Source: Carya illinoinensis | Taxonomy: Eukaryota > Streptophyta > Magnoliopsida > Fagales > Juglandaceae | DNA length: 64,000 nt | Direction of reading: 5' to 3' | Assembly (NCBI RefSeq): GCF_018687715.1 | Contig: NC_056765.1 | Location: forward strand, 3,977,501-4,041,500 | Part shown: piece by piece, positions 21,601-32,990 of the stretch | Numbering within the stretch: the stretch's first letter is position 1 | Layout: every line of letters starts with the position of its first letter | Made by a program: the position numbers and the translations under genes | Notes under the pieces: generated by a model | The model's input: only the letters and a program-made list of their open reading frames with translations | What the model was told of the DNA's origin: nothing | Database searches by the model: none

Positions 21601-21728
21601 GAGATATACTTTGTTGAGGGGGAGTAGTACAGTATTAACTCAGGGGGAGTGTTACTTGTACTAAGAGATATACTTTGTTGAGGGGGAGTAGTACAGTATT
21701 AACTCAGGGGGAGTGTTACTTGTACTAA
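21601..21728 (+). repeat. 64-bp perfect tandem duplication with GGGGGAG tracts
   Basis: Two identical 64-base units (21601-21664 and 21665-21728). Each carries TTGAGGGGGAGTAG and CTCAGGGGGAGTG purine tracts. Just upstream, AAAAAGGGGGAGATTG at about 21574-21589 resembles the true polypurine tract at 22054-22065. Confidence 0.75.
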
Positions 21729-22053
21729 TTTTTTTTTGTTTTGGGGGAACAGCAGCTTTTGGTTATATCTGTTGATTTATATCTCTTGTTAGCTGCTGAT
21801 TGTTTGACTAATGTTTCTTGAACTCAATCTATGATTTGTTGTTTAATGAAATATTTCTCTTCTAAAACCTGTACTTGACATGAATTATGATTTGAGAATT
21901 GCAAATACGTTTTTGTGCATATGTGAATGGGTATGTTTAACCGTTTGCTAAGCATGTGCAGAAATTTTTCAACATGTTCAAGAATATGGATCTAATTGGG
22001 TGTGCTAGGATTAGGTCATATGTATAGGTTAGAGGTTTTGTCACAGAAATGCC

Positions 22054-22065
22054 AAAGGGGGAGAT
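22054..22065 (+). other. polypurine tract
   Basis: AAAGGGGGAGAT ends immediately before the 3' LTR and is the expected start for plus-strand DNA synthesis. Confidence 0.8.
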
Positions 22066-23197
22066 TGTTGAGGGAAAAATGAGCGTGTTGGCATATTCTT
22101 GTGAAAACCTGTGTAAAATAGTGTTGTAACAAGTGTTGTTGCGGAAGGATTGAAGTGGGCTTGAAGTGTGCTCATTATTGGTCAAAAGAAGCGACTTCGC
22201 TCGACCCTCGCTCGACAGAGCGCTCGAGCGAACTCAGGCAGATTCAACCGCTCGACCCTCGCTCGACATACGGCTCGAGCGAACTCAGGCAGATTCAACC
22301 GCTCGACCCTCGCTCGACATACGGCTCGAGCGAACTCAGGCAGATTCAACCGCTCGACCCTCGCTCGACACTGAGCTCAAGCGAACCCAGGCAGAGTGTG
22401 TCGCTCGACCCTCGCTCGACACTGAGCTCGAGCGAACTCAGGCAGAGTCGACCGCTCGATACTCGCTCGACATGGCGCTCGAGCGAACTCAGGTAGATTT
22501 CGGCGCTCGACCTTCGCTCGACCCTTCGCTCGAGCCAATGTTCCAGATCACTTACAATGTAGGGTTTTGAACGCCTCATTTGATGGGAACTATAAATAGA
22601 ACATGTTAGCTTCTGTTCTATGGGTGGAGAATCAGAGCAAAAACCCTAAGGGCCTCCAAGAACTTCTTAGAGCAACCTCTCCCCCATTTGGTTGATTCTC
22701 TCTTGGAAAAATATTACTCCATCATAACACATTCAAAATCAACTCTTATTTGAGTCCATTGAAGTGGACATTGCTGTTGGCCGGAAGAGTCCGGAGCTGC
22801 CGTTGATGCAGAGATCGAGAGGTTCTCGTGGGAAGCTATAGGAAGGTCGGAGTTCCGACACTACATGCGTGTAGAGATCGAGTGGGTCACTCGTGGTGTT
22901 GCAAGCCAAGTTTAGCTACTACAAAGGTTTTGTGAGTGTTCTAAATTGGTTGTAACAAACTAAAGTTTCTATAGTGGATTTGAGGTGGTGTCTTACACCC
23001 GGAGTGGTTTTAGATTTTGAAGAGGTTCTTCAAATGAGTTTCCACTCCGTGAACAAAATCATGTGTTGATTATTTGTGTTATTTGTTTCATTTATTATCT
23101 GCTTGTTTGATTAATTTTCAAAAAGGCCATAAAAATTAGATTACACCTATTCACCCCCCCTCTAGGTGTAGTGTTGTGTAGAACCACTGCTTTTTCA
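22066..23197 (+). repeat. 3' LTR of the gag-only retrotransposon
   Basis: Same length (1132 bp) as the 5' LTR and essentially identical. The one difference I saw is CGACATGG here against CGATATGG in the 5' LTR. The 51-bp array occupies 22198-22535. Confidence 0.9.
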
Positions 23198-23850
23198 GTA
23201 TGTACTCTGGCCACATCCGTGAACCAACTATTATTTTAGAAGCAGTTGCTTCATATGATCTCTGGATATGGCATGCCTTTTTTGGTATGCCTGGTTCACA
23301 TAACGATATTAATGTGTTAGAGAGATCTTTTATTTTTACGGAACTTGCCCAAGGGCGTGCTCCTCCAGTCAATTACACTATCAATGGCAACGACTATACT
23401 ATGGGCTATTACCTTGCGGATGGTATTTATCCCAAGTGGCGAACTTTTGTGAAGACCATTCCATCACCACGTGGAAATAAGAAGAAAAATTTCGTGAAAG
23501 CACAAGAATCCGCAAGGAAAGATGTCGAGCGTGCATTCGGGGTACTTCAACAACGATTTGCTATCATTCGTGGACCTTCCCGAATGTTTAAAGTGAAGGA
23601 ACTAACGAATATAATGAAAACATGTGTTATTCTACATAATATGATAATTGAAGACGAGCGTGATGATTGTGAGTGTCTGAACATTGAATATGATCAACTT
23701 GATGATAATCTCCCCGAATTGTCGCGCAATCATACAACTGAGCTTACAGACTTCATCCAGCGTCATCATGATATTAGAGACACCTCGGCACATCATCAGC
23801 TTCAAGAAGATCTAATCGAACATCAATGGCTTTTACATTCACAACATTAG

Positions 23851-24127
23851 TCAGGGTTGCTTTACCTTTTATTATTTCCTTAATGTAATTGGGCTCCTAT
23901 GTTTAAGTTAATCGGATTTGCATTTGTATTTCATTATTGTTATCAAAATTCCTCTATATTAATGGTAATTGAGTTTGTTTCTGAAAATGTCGTTGAGTCA
24001 TTAATTGCACAACCATCATCATACTTCCCATATTAAATTTATACAAATACAAAAAAGATTAATTACATGTATTTTTACACATATATAATTGTGTCAAACA
24101 TAAAATAAGAAATCAAATACAAAATAA
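23851..24127. other. spacer between the converging Harbinger genes
   Basis: AT-rich, with no gene. It should hold the 3' ends of both the transposase (plus) and ORF1 (minus) transcripts. Confidence 0.4.
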
Positions 24128-25259
24128 TCAATCCAAATCGTCGGACCGACTGCGTCTCGCCATGACCTCCCTCTGGAGTTGCTGGAAAAACTGCCGCTGC
24201 AATTCTGGCATGACACTCACATCCATCATCATAATGCGCTGATCTGATTCCTTCTTCGCGAGCTCCACTTTCTCAGCCTCCAACCGTAGCCGTTCGTCCT
24301 CTTGACGTAATTTTCTGTCCTCCGTCTCCTTGTCATACGCCATCTTCTCGGTTTTAAGACGAAAAAACTCTTTCTCCTGAGCGCGTGACTCCTCCAACAG
24401 AGTATATTTCATCTTCCTGATTTGGAAGTTCTCCTCTGCATGCTGGCCTTGGGCCTTTCGTTTTCCTTTCTCAGCTTTCCTTCCAATTGGTCGGTCAGGC
24501 TCCATAACTTCATTCTCCATCACATGGTCCGCCTCGAGATCAAAAATTCCATCAACTGTAGCTCCAGAACATCGAGTTGGGGTTGGGGATGGGGACATCG
24601 TCTTCCTCCGCTTTGGATCCTCCTTTGTCGCGCGCCAAATCCACTTAGGTTGGTCCTTCAACAGCTGCCAACAATGCTCGAACTGGAATGAGCATTTCTC
24701 TAGCGATTGGTACATAACCTTCGCTTTGTCAAACTTGTAAGAGAAAAAGAAACAAATGTTAAATCAATACTTATGAACAGAAATTGTTTGAGTAAAGGAC
24801 ATTGGGATTTGATAATGTTACCTTATCTTGCTCGGTCATGCCACTTTGATTTAACCCTTCAACTTGGGCTAGTTTCGCACAAAATTTGTTTGTGGCCTTT
24901 TGGATCACTGACCACCGGTGAATTAAAGACTTTATCGTCCGCTCATTTGTGGTTTCTTTAAATTGATGAAAGTACTCAAATATTTTTTTCCAAAACTGTG
25001 AGTGTTTTTGATCTGTTCCCTGGACGGCATCAAGGCTACAATTTAGCCATGTGGAGACAAGTAACTTGTCTTCCTCGGGGGTGAAGTTCGCACCCCTCAC
25101 TGATTTCCTAACACCGATAGGGTCGTTAGGGAGTTGAGGTGGAGAGTCATCGAGGGTCACTGGAGATGCTCCACATTGCCCACCATAAGTGGGCTCGAGT
25201 TGAGGATCTTGACTTAGGAGGTTTGTGAAGTACATATGTCCAGAGTCTTGTGAATCCAT
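24128..25259 (-). CDS. Harbinger ORF1, Myb/SANT-like DNA-binding protein
   Basis: Two exons on the minus strand, 25259-24822 and 24733-24128, with a GT..AG intron and a phase-0 join, give 347 residues. The start is ATG at 25259, chosen because MDSQDSGHMYFTNLL resembles the usual start of this family. Residues about 55-140 form the trihelix/SANT-like domain (FTPEEDKLLVSTWLNCSLDA, RTIKSLIHRWSVIQ). It is followed by FQFEHCWQLLKDQPKW of the NAM-associated C-terminal type and a charged, Glu/Lys/Arg-rich coiled coil (about 240-310). In this superfamily the protein binds the element ends and helps import or activate the transposase. The frame is intact, unlike the transposase. Confidence 0.8.
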
Positions 25260-27374
25260 TGCTAAAAACGCATTGAAAATGTTAGAAACTAGTTTCGGAA
25301 AGTTTGGGGTGTTAGTCCGGGTGGATGGCTCAGAAACCGTTTGGTATGATCTTGGAAAATTGGCAACCCATTGATGGCCAAAACAACCGGTTGCCAATAC
25401 TTATTGGCCGTCCTGATTACCTAGCCATCGGGGAAATGACCATTAAATTTCCCATATCCCCACAACCGGTTGTCATCATCACAGCCTTGTGGTTTAATTT
25501 ACACATAATATAACTCAATTAATCAATAATACCAAACAACATGCAAAACAAAATAATCCTAAATACGAGCATCCCCATCCGGTTCTACATCCATATCGAA
25601 TATATAAATAATTAAAAAGGCTCAGAATGGTGTAAATATTGACACCATGTGTAAGCAAGGAGCCCAACATTCGAATGGCTGCAAAATCTCACCCGAACCC
25701 CGATTACCTTTTGTGGAGAGTACCACAAACTGCAATATGGCAATTCGGGTGAGAATTACCCCGCCATATCGATGGGGCCCCATACACACTTCTGACATAA
25801 CCCGCACTATAACACCATCATCACAGCCTAATATAAACCCTCTCCCCTGATAGATACGCAACACTGCAAATGACCCAACACCAAATATCAAAATGAGCAA
25901 ACTATTTTATTTCAAGGACAGATCCAGTATATTAAAGTTATTAGCATGTTGGGCTATTAATACCTTCCATAATATAGAGTTATGTGGAGAGAAATTCCAC
26001 TCTCTAATTATATTACAAAATAGGAGTCCGAAAGCCCAAAAAATGTATTTTCCAAACACAAGGAAATAATAACAAACAAGAGCAAGAGACTAAAATAAAG
26101 GGACCGAATACAGCATGTTAAAGGACCAAGAGCAACATTTAAATAGCAGCATGTTATTGGAGCACCAATAAAAATCCATCAATTCATCATGATTTTAAAT
26201 TGCATAATGAAAACAGAATTTAGAAGAGAGATCACAACATTCAGGGGCAAATTCAACATTGGATATGAAAGACCAAGAAACAGCAGCCCAAGAAGCATGC
26301 TTTGAAGGAAAAAGATATGGAAAAAAATGTAGATCCCAAGTTCTCTCAAGCAAAGATGTTCACAGCAACTGAAAACCAAACTTGGATCACCAAAGATTCA
26401 AAATCATAAATCTATTCTGGCCCACCAAACAATACATGTGAGCTAGATAATCATCACATTTCCTCTATATACATTTTCGCAGCAACCAAATAATAGCCAA
26501 AGGAAAATATGACAGAAACATCATGGAGGATTTTCCCAGCAACCAAACAATCACAGAAGGAAAAACAGGGCAGCAAGAAAGGGGTGAAATTCGCACCAAC
26601 CAAACAGGGGCACCCTTCATCAAAACGTCCAGCCAAACCTCATCTCATTTCCCAGCAGCCAAACGGGTTACTAAAGAAAAAATGCAACCAAACCGCAGCA
26701 AATTTTCACAGCAACCAAACGGGAAGCTCAGGAGAAAATCAGAGGAAACCATCGTATAATTTTCACAGCAACCAAACGGGTTGCTCAAGAAGAAATCAAA
26801 GGAAACCATCGGCAAATTTTCACAGCAACCAAACGGGTTGCTCAGGGCAAAATCACAAGGAAACCATCGTATAATTTTCACAGCAACCCGAAGAAATCAA
26901 AGGAAACCATCGTCTATTTTCACATCTACCACACGGGTAACTCAGGAAAAAACGAAATCAACACTTCATCCATAAATGTTCACATCAACCAAACGGATAA
27001 CCCAGGGAAATAGCCACAAGAAAACCCTATCAGTTTTCACAACGATCTTCATTTCGCACAAAGCATTTCCACTTTCATCATCAAGAAACACGCAAGAAAT
27101 TAAACCGGAAAATGAGAAGAAAGTTGTACCGATTTCCTAGCAGGAGAGGCGAAATCGGGAGCACCAACCGTCGGGAGGGATGAACGCGGGACAGGATGGG
27201 GAAATGGGATTTGGGGATGTACAGTAGGTCCCCAAAGATGGGGATTTCCTGTACATCCCTAAAATTAGAAACCCATTTTAGGGAACCGGATGGAGGGAGG
27301 GTTTTAGAGAAAACCCTAAAACTTTCAACAAATAATAGGGAAACGGGGGGGATGGGGAACCGAATGGGGATGCT
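25260..27374 (-). other. upstream region of Harbinger ORF1
   Basis: No gene is judged real here. It holds an extra copy of the element end (GAGCATCCCCATCCGGTT at 25567-25584), AT-rich spacer, and a tandem array at 26690-26930. The promoter of ORF1 should lie here, but I see no clear TATA box. Confidence 0.4.
26690..26930. repeat. tandem array with CACAGCAACCAAACGGG units
   Basis: About four imperfect units of roughly 55-60 bases carry TTTTCACAGCAACC(AAACGGG), a CTCAGG/CTCAAG stretch and GGAAACCATCG. Related pieces run from 26460 to 27010. The overlapping open frames on both strands are repeats, not genes. Confidence 0.6.
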
Positions 27375-27378
27375 CTAA

Positions 27379-28105
27379 GACATCTTTTCTGGACGATTTC
27401 ACTCATTTATTATCGTTCAATAACTTAATGTAATGTTCATACATAGAATCAAGAATCCAATCATTTTAAAATATTTGACGTACACGTTTCAAATATATAC
27501 CGATTTTGTTGAGAAATTAAGCAATCCACCAATATATACCAACGCTAAGGAATGAAAATGATTTAGTTTATGAGCATTAAACCGCAAACTACCTTCAACA
27601 AGCTCACCATAGGGCTTCAAATAGGGATGTCATAACACCCATATACTCATGATATACTTATAAACTACATCTGACTCATCTACGTACCTAAAAATAAATA
27701 CATAGATTACACATAAGCACAACAAATTATCTATGTTAACTCTATCCATTTACAAAAAATTACTAATGAATTCAAACATCTAATCATAATAGTGTGCATG
27801 AAGGTTCAATGATTGAAAAATGCTAACTACAAGCGGGAGGGATAGTCGTCGAGCAGTCAGGTCCTACATGTCCTAAATGAAACGGTGCGTATTATGCAAA
27901 ATCTTCTTCCTCCTTTCATCTCCCTTCTCATCTTCTCCATCTTCTTCCTTCATCTTCTTCCTTCCTTCATCTTCTTCGTCTCCCCTCTTATCTTCTCCTC
28001 CCTCTACTCAAACACACTAAACAGAGCTCGAGACCCATGTTCTGTGTTGTCTGTTGGTGTTGGGAGTTGGGTCCCCTTCTCTCTCTTCCTCCAACCTCTC
28101 TAGCC
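27379..28105 (+). other. intergenic, with pyrimidine-rich leader near the end
   Basis: 27379-27880 shows nothing I recognise. 27897-28010 is a C/T-rich run (CTTCTTCCTCC, CATCTTCTTCC) like a plant 5' leader, just before the kinase pseudogene. Confidence 0.4.
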
Positions 28106-28819
28106 ATGGAGCCAAGGGTCCCGGTCCCACTGCCATTGCCACCCACCACCATCCTTGGGAAGTACCAATTGGGGCGTCTACTGGGACTTGGTAGCTTCGC
28201 CAAGGTGTACCAGGCACGGTCCATGGTGGACGACATGACCGTGGTCGTGAAGGTCATCGACAAGTCTAAGACTGTCGATGCTGCCATGGAACCGCAAAGA
28301 ATCCGAGAGATCATGGCCATGCGTCGCCTTCAGGACCACCCTAACATCCTCAAGATTCTCGAGGTCATGGCCACCAAGACCAAGATCTACCTCGTCGTCG
28401 AACTTGCCACGGGCGAAGAGCTCTTCTCCAAGATCTCTTGCCGAGGCAAGCTTACCGAGCTGTCGGCGCGACGGTACTTCCAGCAACTGGTCTCAGCGCT
28501 GCATTTCTACCACCAAAAAGGCGTAGCCCACCCGACTTGAAGCCCCAGAACCTCCTCCTCGACAAAGATGGTAACCTGAAGGTCTCGGACTTCGGACTCT
28601 CAGCTCTCCCCGAGCAACTTAAGAACGTTGCCACACACGGCGTGCGGGACCCCGGCTTACACGGCCCCCGAGATCGTCTGTCGGGGCAGATACGATAGTT
28701 TCAAAGCCAACGCCTGGTCTTGCGGAGTCATCCTGTACGTGTTCCTTGCCAGTTACCTCCCATTCGACGATAGCAACCTCGTACATATGTACAAGAAGAT
28801 TCACCGAAGAAGAAGATGA
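28106..28819 (+). pseudogene. CBL-interacting protein kinase (CIPK7/14-like), truncated and frameshifted
   Basis: From ATG 28106 the frame gives a CIPK kinase domain: [20 protein letters not shown] (glycine loop), VVVKVIDK with the ATP-binding Lys, and [16 protein letters not shown] one-base deletion falls in the HRD motif near 28530 (AHPT then a stop, instead of the catalytic loop). Shifting frame gives [27 protein letters not shown] second compensating shift near 28625 leads to [15 protein letters not shown] and [20 protein letters not shown]. The frame ends at 28819 after KKIHRRRR, so about half the protein, including the NAF motif that binds CBL calcium sensors, is missing. The normal family length is about 430-480 residues. 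High G+C at third positions contrasts with the surrounding AT-rich DNA. Confidence 0.85.
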
Positions 28820-30159
28820 CCACCATCTCTGAGTGTCTTTATTTTTTGTTTTTGTCGTTTTTTATTTTTTTTAATTTAATTGGCGTGGCCTGCACGCCTA
28901 CCCCACATTTGCATCCCCGACTGACTATAGGAGAATTGTCAATGAATAGAGGAGTCACATTCTCAATTAGTGAGAAGGGTTTAACCGGTCATCAAATTTT
29001 GGAACAGATATTCAATATGTGCATATATTTGACAATAAAAATTCAATATATGCATCCACATATTTAATTGGATTCTATATAAATATTCATGTAACTCAAA
29101 TAAATTAGATTAACATTAGTACACATGCAACACTCGAACAAAAAAGGACATTGGAATCCCTCACATGCACCACCACGTGCCTTCTATGAGTGTGGGTGTC
29201 GTTTTGGCTTAAGAGGTTGCCTTGCCTCTGTGTCACGCACAGTGGTGGAGAGTGTACTACGCCGCCAACTTGTATGGCCTTTTTGGCTTCTGTTTCAAGC
29301 ACCATTGGGTCTCTAATTTGCTATTAAATTCACAACGTCGTTAAAAATAATTCTACATGTGGAATTTGATACAAAATTTTTCTTTTATTATTATGATTTT
29401 TTTAAATTTTTATATAAAATATAAATTTTTTTAAATTTTAATTTAATTTTTTTAAATTTTAAAAAAATAATAACATTAAAAAATAATATTTTAAACTTTC
29501 AACTAAAATTAAAAATTCGTATCTTACCATCCAAACCTATTCTCAAAGTACAAGGGTGGAGCGCACTCTCTAGAGTCTAGAGTGTAACTGGTCAAGAATG
29601 TAACCCGCAACGTTTTCTTCCTCAACCCATTTTTGTTTCAATTTCGACCACTTGATTTCAGTTGTCCATGCCTTAAACATTTTGGAACTGTTTACCGAAA
29701 CGGCCTCTTGGCTGTTGTAATAACGGGCAGACGATCGAACTAGGAGAAATGATCGATCCCCCCTCGCACAGCTAATGCCTAAGAAATCTTGTATTACTAC
29801 GTAAGTACTTAATTACTTAATATAAAGACCTGAGCCTAATGAAATAGTACAAACTGTACGTACGTATAAGTGAATTATTAAGAGACCTTTTATTTTTTGG
29901 CCTAAAAGAAAAAGGACTCAGGAGTCACTTTTTTAAAATGGTAAGTACGTCGTCTTTGAACTTAATAGAAGTCAAGATGCCATGAGTGCATATTAAAAAA
30001 TTCTCACAGCTGAAGAGGAAGACACGATCCAATGTATAAGATCAGCTTCAGCTGCATGCATTCATGCATATGCCCATTTGGCCTCCTCCCAAAATTTTTT
30101 ATTTCATTATATATAATAAAATAATAAAACTTGGCCCATTTTATAACAAAGAACAGCAT

Positions 30160-30202
<43 letters not shown>

Positions 30203-30276
30203 GATGTATGTGTGTGTATGTATTATTAGGACCTTGCTGGAAAATATTGTAATAAAGGAATTCACATTACTGGAAA
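28820..30276. other. intergenic, AT-rich, with repeats
   Basis: It holds a MITE-like AT-rich repeat at about 29340-29545 and a microsatellite (CA)n(TA)n(TG)n at about 30158-30220. The rest shows no gene. The two opposing open frames at 29105-29316 cover the same bases and have no recognisable domain. Confidence 0.4.
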
Positions 30277-30797
30277 TGTTACGATCAAAGATGGATAGAA
30301 AGATCTTCAAGGAAAAGATAACTTTCATTCATATGTAGAAAATCATAAGGAAGATTCGAGGCATTCCATCCTCCAGGTTTATTTATAACAATCTTCAGAT
30401 TCTACTCAAGTCTTCCTTACAAATTCCCTGACCCTATATATTGTAGTGACATACTAATTATAGAATTACTCTTACAAATTAAAGGAAAATGAAGTCTAAC
30501 AGTGACAGACAACCCAAGGCACACAGCTAATTAAAAGTAAAAACAAACGGAAGGGTCACAACCCTTAAACGCTGCGTTTCATGTAAGTGAAATGCAGTGT
30601 TTAAACTCACGATCTCTACTTCTCCAACTCCAAATGTAGCGTTCTACCAACACAGGAACGACATCATTGCTAGTTATTCCCGCAAAAGACTTAGCTTTAG
30701 TTCGATCCCAAATCTAGTTCACTTCAGTTCTTCTCTCAATCTCTAGCACTAGGGTTTCCCTCGCTATCTCCTCCTTCATTCGATGAGAACCCTAACA
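30277..30797 (-). repeat. probable 3' LTR of a Ty3/gypsy element
   Basis: On the minus strand it would read TGTTAGGGTTCTCATC... to ...GATCGTAACA, with matching TGTTA/TAACA ends. A purine run (TTTAAGGGGGG) lies just before it on the minus strand and follows the end of the gypsy coding remnants. No partner LTR is visible, so the limits are provisional. Confidence 0.45.
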
Positions 30798-32990
30798 AGC
30801 ACCCCCCTTAAAGCACTTGGTCCACCAGGTGCAAATAAAGGCTTTTGAGTTTCCAAAGACTTTCCCAAGTGTTGGCATCGCGTGAACCTCCAAACCATGT
30901 GATTAAGACTTCCGTTAGGGGTTGTTATCCCTGGCATCTGATATGGCAGTCGATGATGGCTTAGAGGTCGAGAAGGATCTCGTCGGGGATATCCACAAGT
31001 GGAAGTGTGGAAAGAGGCTGAATATGGTTTCCCACCTTCTTGAGGCATGATATATGGAAGGTGGGGATGGATCTTGACTGTGGTAGGCAGTTGAAGGTGA
31101 TAAGCCACAGATCTGATCCTTTGCTTGACTTGGAAGGGGCCACAGAAGTGAGGTGAGAGCTTCAAACTTCGTTGGACTGCCATTGAGGACTGCTTATACG
31201 ACTGCAGGCATAGGTACACCAAGTCTCCAACATTGAACTCCCTTTCAGTTCTTTTCCTATCAGTATAGTATTTCATGCGATTTTGTGAAGCCTTTAAATT
31301 CTCCTTTAATAAATTGAATGTTTGTTCCCTCATGTGTAGTAGCTTGTCCACTAATTCATTGGTAGATATACCTGGAACGTAAGAAAACAAGGAAGAGAGA
31401 GTAATTTTGTAGATGCATGATAGGATGTATTGTAACACCACTCGGCTAGGGCTAGCCAATGGGCCCATTTAGAAGGTTTTGCACCTACATAGCATTTGAG
31501 TTAGCCCTCGAGGCACTTATTTAAGACTTTAGTTTGACCATCACTTTGAGGGTGATAGGCCTAACTATAGTTGAGCGTGGAACCCTGCAGTGTGAAAAGT
31601 GCCCACCAGAAATTACTGACAAACACTGGGTCCCTATCAGACACAATTGATTTTGGTAAACTATGCAATTTAAAAACATGTGCCATAAATAAATCAGCCA
31701 CAATAGAGGCAGTATAGGGATGTGATAGAGGTATGAAGTGGCCAAGTTTTGTGAGACGATCCACGACCACTAATATAACATCATAACCTTGGAATTTTGG
31801 CAAACCTTCTATGAAGTCCGTAGAAAGGTCTGCCCAAGGCTGTTGTGGAATAGGAAGGGGTTGTAGCAACCCAGCTAGATGAGTCATCTTGTTATTGCCA
31901 ATTTGACAGATTTGGCACTCTCTCACCATTTGTTTGATATCAGCCTTCAAACCCTTCAACATAAAATCTCTTTTTGCCTTGTGGTAGGTTTTCAAGTATC
32001 CCGAGTAACTTGCTAAGGGATCAACATTAATGTAATGGAGAACATTAATCTTGAATGGGGAATATGGTATAATAACAATTCTACCCTTCTTTAAAATCAA
32101 ACCTTGTTGTAGTTGATAGCCAATGGGGGGATTTGAACCACTGGACAAATTAGTAATCAAATCTCTCATTTATGTTGAGTTACTATAGCTTGCCTTGAGT
32201 TCTTCAACCCATTCAAGATTAGGAAAAGAAATCATAGCCAATGCCCATTGTGGGCTACCCTCTTCCTCCACTCTCCTGGACAAGGCATCAGCTAACTAAC
32301 CTTGTTCTTCCTGCACTTCTTGTAAAGAATAGTGAAATTGTAGCCTACTAATTTATTGAGCCATTTTTGCTGAGTACCCGTGCCTAGGCTTTGTTCCAAA
32401 ATATACTTCAAGGCCTGTTGGTCCATCTTAACGACAAAGGATTGGCCTAATAAATAAGGTCGCCACTTATTAACTGTTGTCACCAAGGCCAAGAGTTATT
32501 TTTCGTCTGTAGGGCCTTACCCTTTAAAGCCTTACTATAAAAGGAAATGGATTAATTGAACTGCAGTAACATTACCCCGATGCCCTTGCCACTTGCATCA
32601 CATTCAATTATAAAGGGGTGGGAAAAATTAGGAAGTCTCAAGACTGGGGGATTGGTCATGGCATGTTTTAGCTCCACAAATGCCTTATCAGCCTTTTCAA
32701 TTCACAGAAATGCATTCTTTTTAAGTAGCGGAGTGAGAGGTGTCGCAATTAGCCTATAATGTTTGATAAACTTACAGTAATAGCCTGTTAAGCATAAAAA
32801 GCCCCTAAGGGAATTAACATTAGTTGGAGTTTGCCAGTCGAGCATAGCAGCTATTTTAGAAGGGTTAGCCTTAACCCCTTCAAAATTGATTAGGTGGCCC
32901 AAATAGTCTATTTTTGGGACTTTAAATTTGCACTTCCAAAGTTTAGCTTACAATTTGTGGCTGAGACAGTTTTCAAAGCCACCAGTGCAG
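30798..32990 (-). pseudogene. Ty3/gypsy pol remnants (RT end, RNase H, integrase)
   Basis: Read from 32990 downward: the end of reverse transcriptase (YLGHLINFEGVKANPSKIAA and LRGFLCLTGYYCKFIKHY, about 32900-32710), then RNase H (CDASGKGIGV, then DQQALKYILEQ). Next come the integrase zinc finger (YHKAKRDFMLKGLK..CQICQ), the integrase core (DFIEGLPKFQGYDVILVVVD and LPKSIVSDRDPVF) and its C-terminal part (NVGDLVYLCLQ, LSPHFCGPFQVKQRI). Several stops and shifts break the frame, and the expected catalytic Glu codon near 31535 reads Lys (DGQTKVLNK). The RT core, protease and gag are missing upstream. Confidence 0.8.

Larger units (their letters stand above)
19836..22065 (+). other. long non-coding part of the gag-only retrotransposon
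   Basis: 2.2 kb lie between gag and the polypurine tract without a convincing gene. It contains an A-rich run (about 20276-20300), a CTCGAG-rich cluster with a TATA-like box (20697-20811) and a 64-bp tandem pair (21601-21728). It ends in the polypurine tract (22056-22065). The small open frames at 20210-20950 overlap on both strands and are not judged genes. Confidence 0.5.
16658..23197 (+). mobile_element. gag-only LTR retrotransposon (copia-like, non-autonomous)
   Basis: Both LTRs are 1132 bp (16658-17789 and 22066-23197), begin TGTTGAGGG and end TTTTTCA. The element is flanked by GTATG on both sides (16653-16657 and 23198-23202), a 5-bp target duplication inside the Harbinger transposase. 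Reading the LTRs side by side I saw one difference (T/C near 17066), so insertion is recent. The internal part has a tRNA-Met primer-binding site, one gag gene and a polypurine tract, but no protease, integrase, reverse transcriptase or RNase H. This matches the published class of gag-only non-autonomous elements (TR-GAG). It must borrow pol proteins from an autonomous relative. Confidence 0.9.
16046..23850 (+). pseudogene. Harbinger (HARBI1-like) DDE transposase, interrupted
   Basis: The frame runs 16046-16657 and resumes in register at 23203-23850 after the 6.5-kb LTR retrotransposon, for about 419 codons in total, a normal size for this family. The first acidic DDE residue is in GMLGSIDCMHWKWKNCP, the second in GMPGSHNDINVLERS and the Glu in SARKDVERAFGVLQQRFAI. 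Two in-frame stops are present: TAG at 16334-16336, where Gln fits, and TGA at 16577-16579, where Arg fits. Both are C-to-T changes. The transposase catalyses cut-and-paste movement in the nucleus with the ORF1 protein. This copy cannot encode it. Confidence 0.85.
15329..27375 (+). mobile_element. PIF/Harbinger DNA transposon (with nested LTR element)
   Basis: The left end is GAGCATCCCCATCCGGTT at 15329. The right end at 27375 is its inverse with one mismatch in 18 (AACCGAATGGGGATGCTC). Both ends are flanked by TAA (15326-15328 and 27376-27378), the 3-bp duplication usual for PIF/Harbinger. Inside are the two genes of the superfamily, converging: a DDE transposase (16046-23850, split) and a Myb/SANT-like ORF1 (24128-25259, minus). 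Removing the nested retrotransposon leaves about 5.5 kb. A further perfect copy of the 18-base end lies at 25567, so a second, partly overlapping Harbinger element cannot be excluded. Confidence 0.8.

Noticed and set aside
29105..29316. Small genes on either strand
   Set aside because: Two frames cover the same bases in opposite directions without domains, promoter or neighbours.
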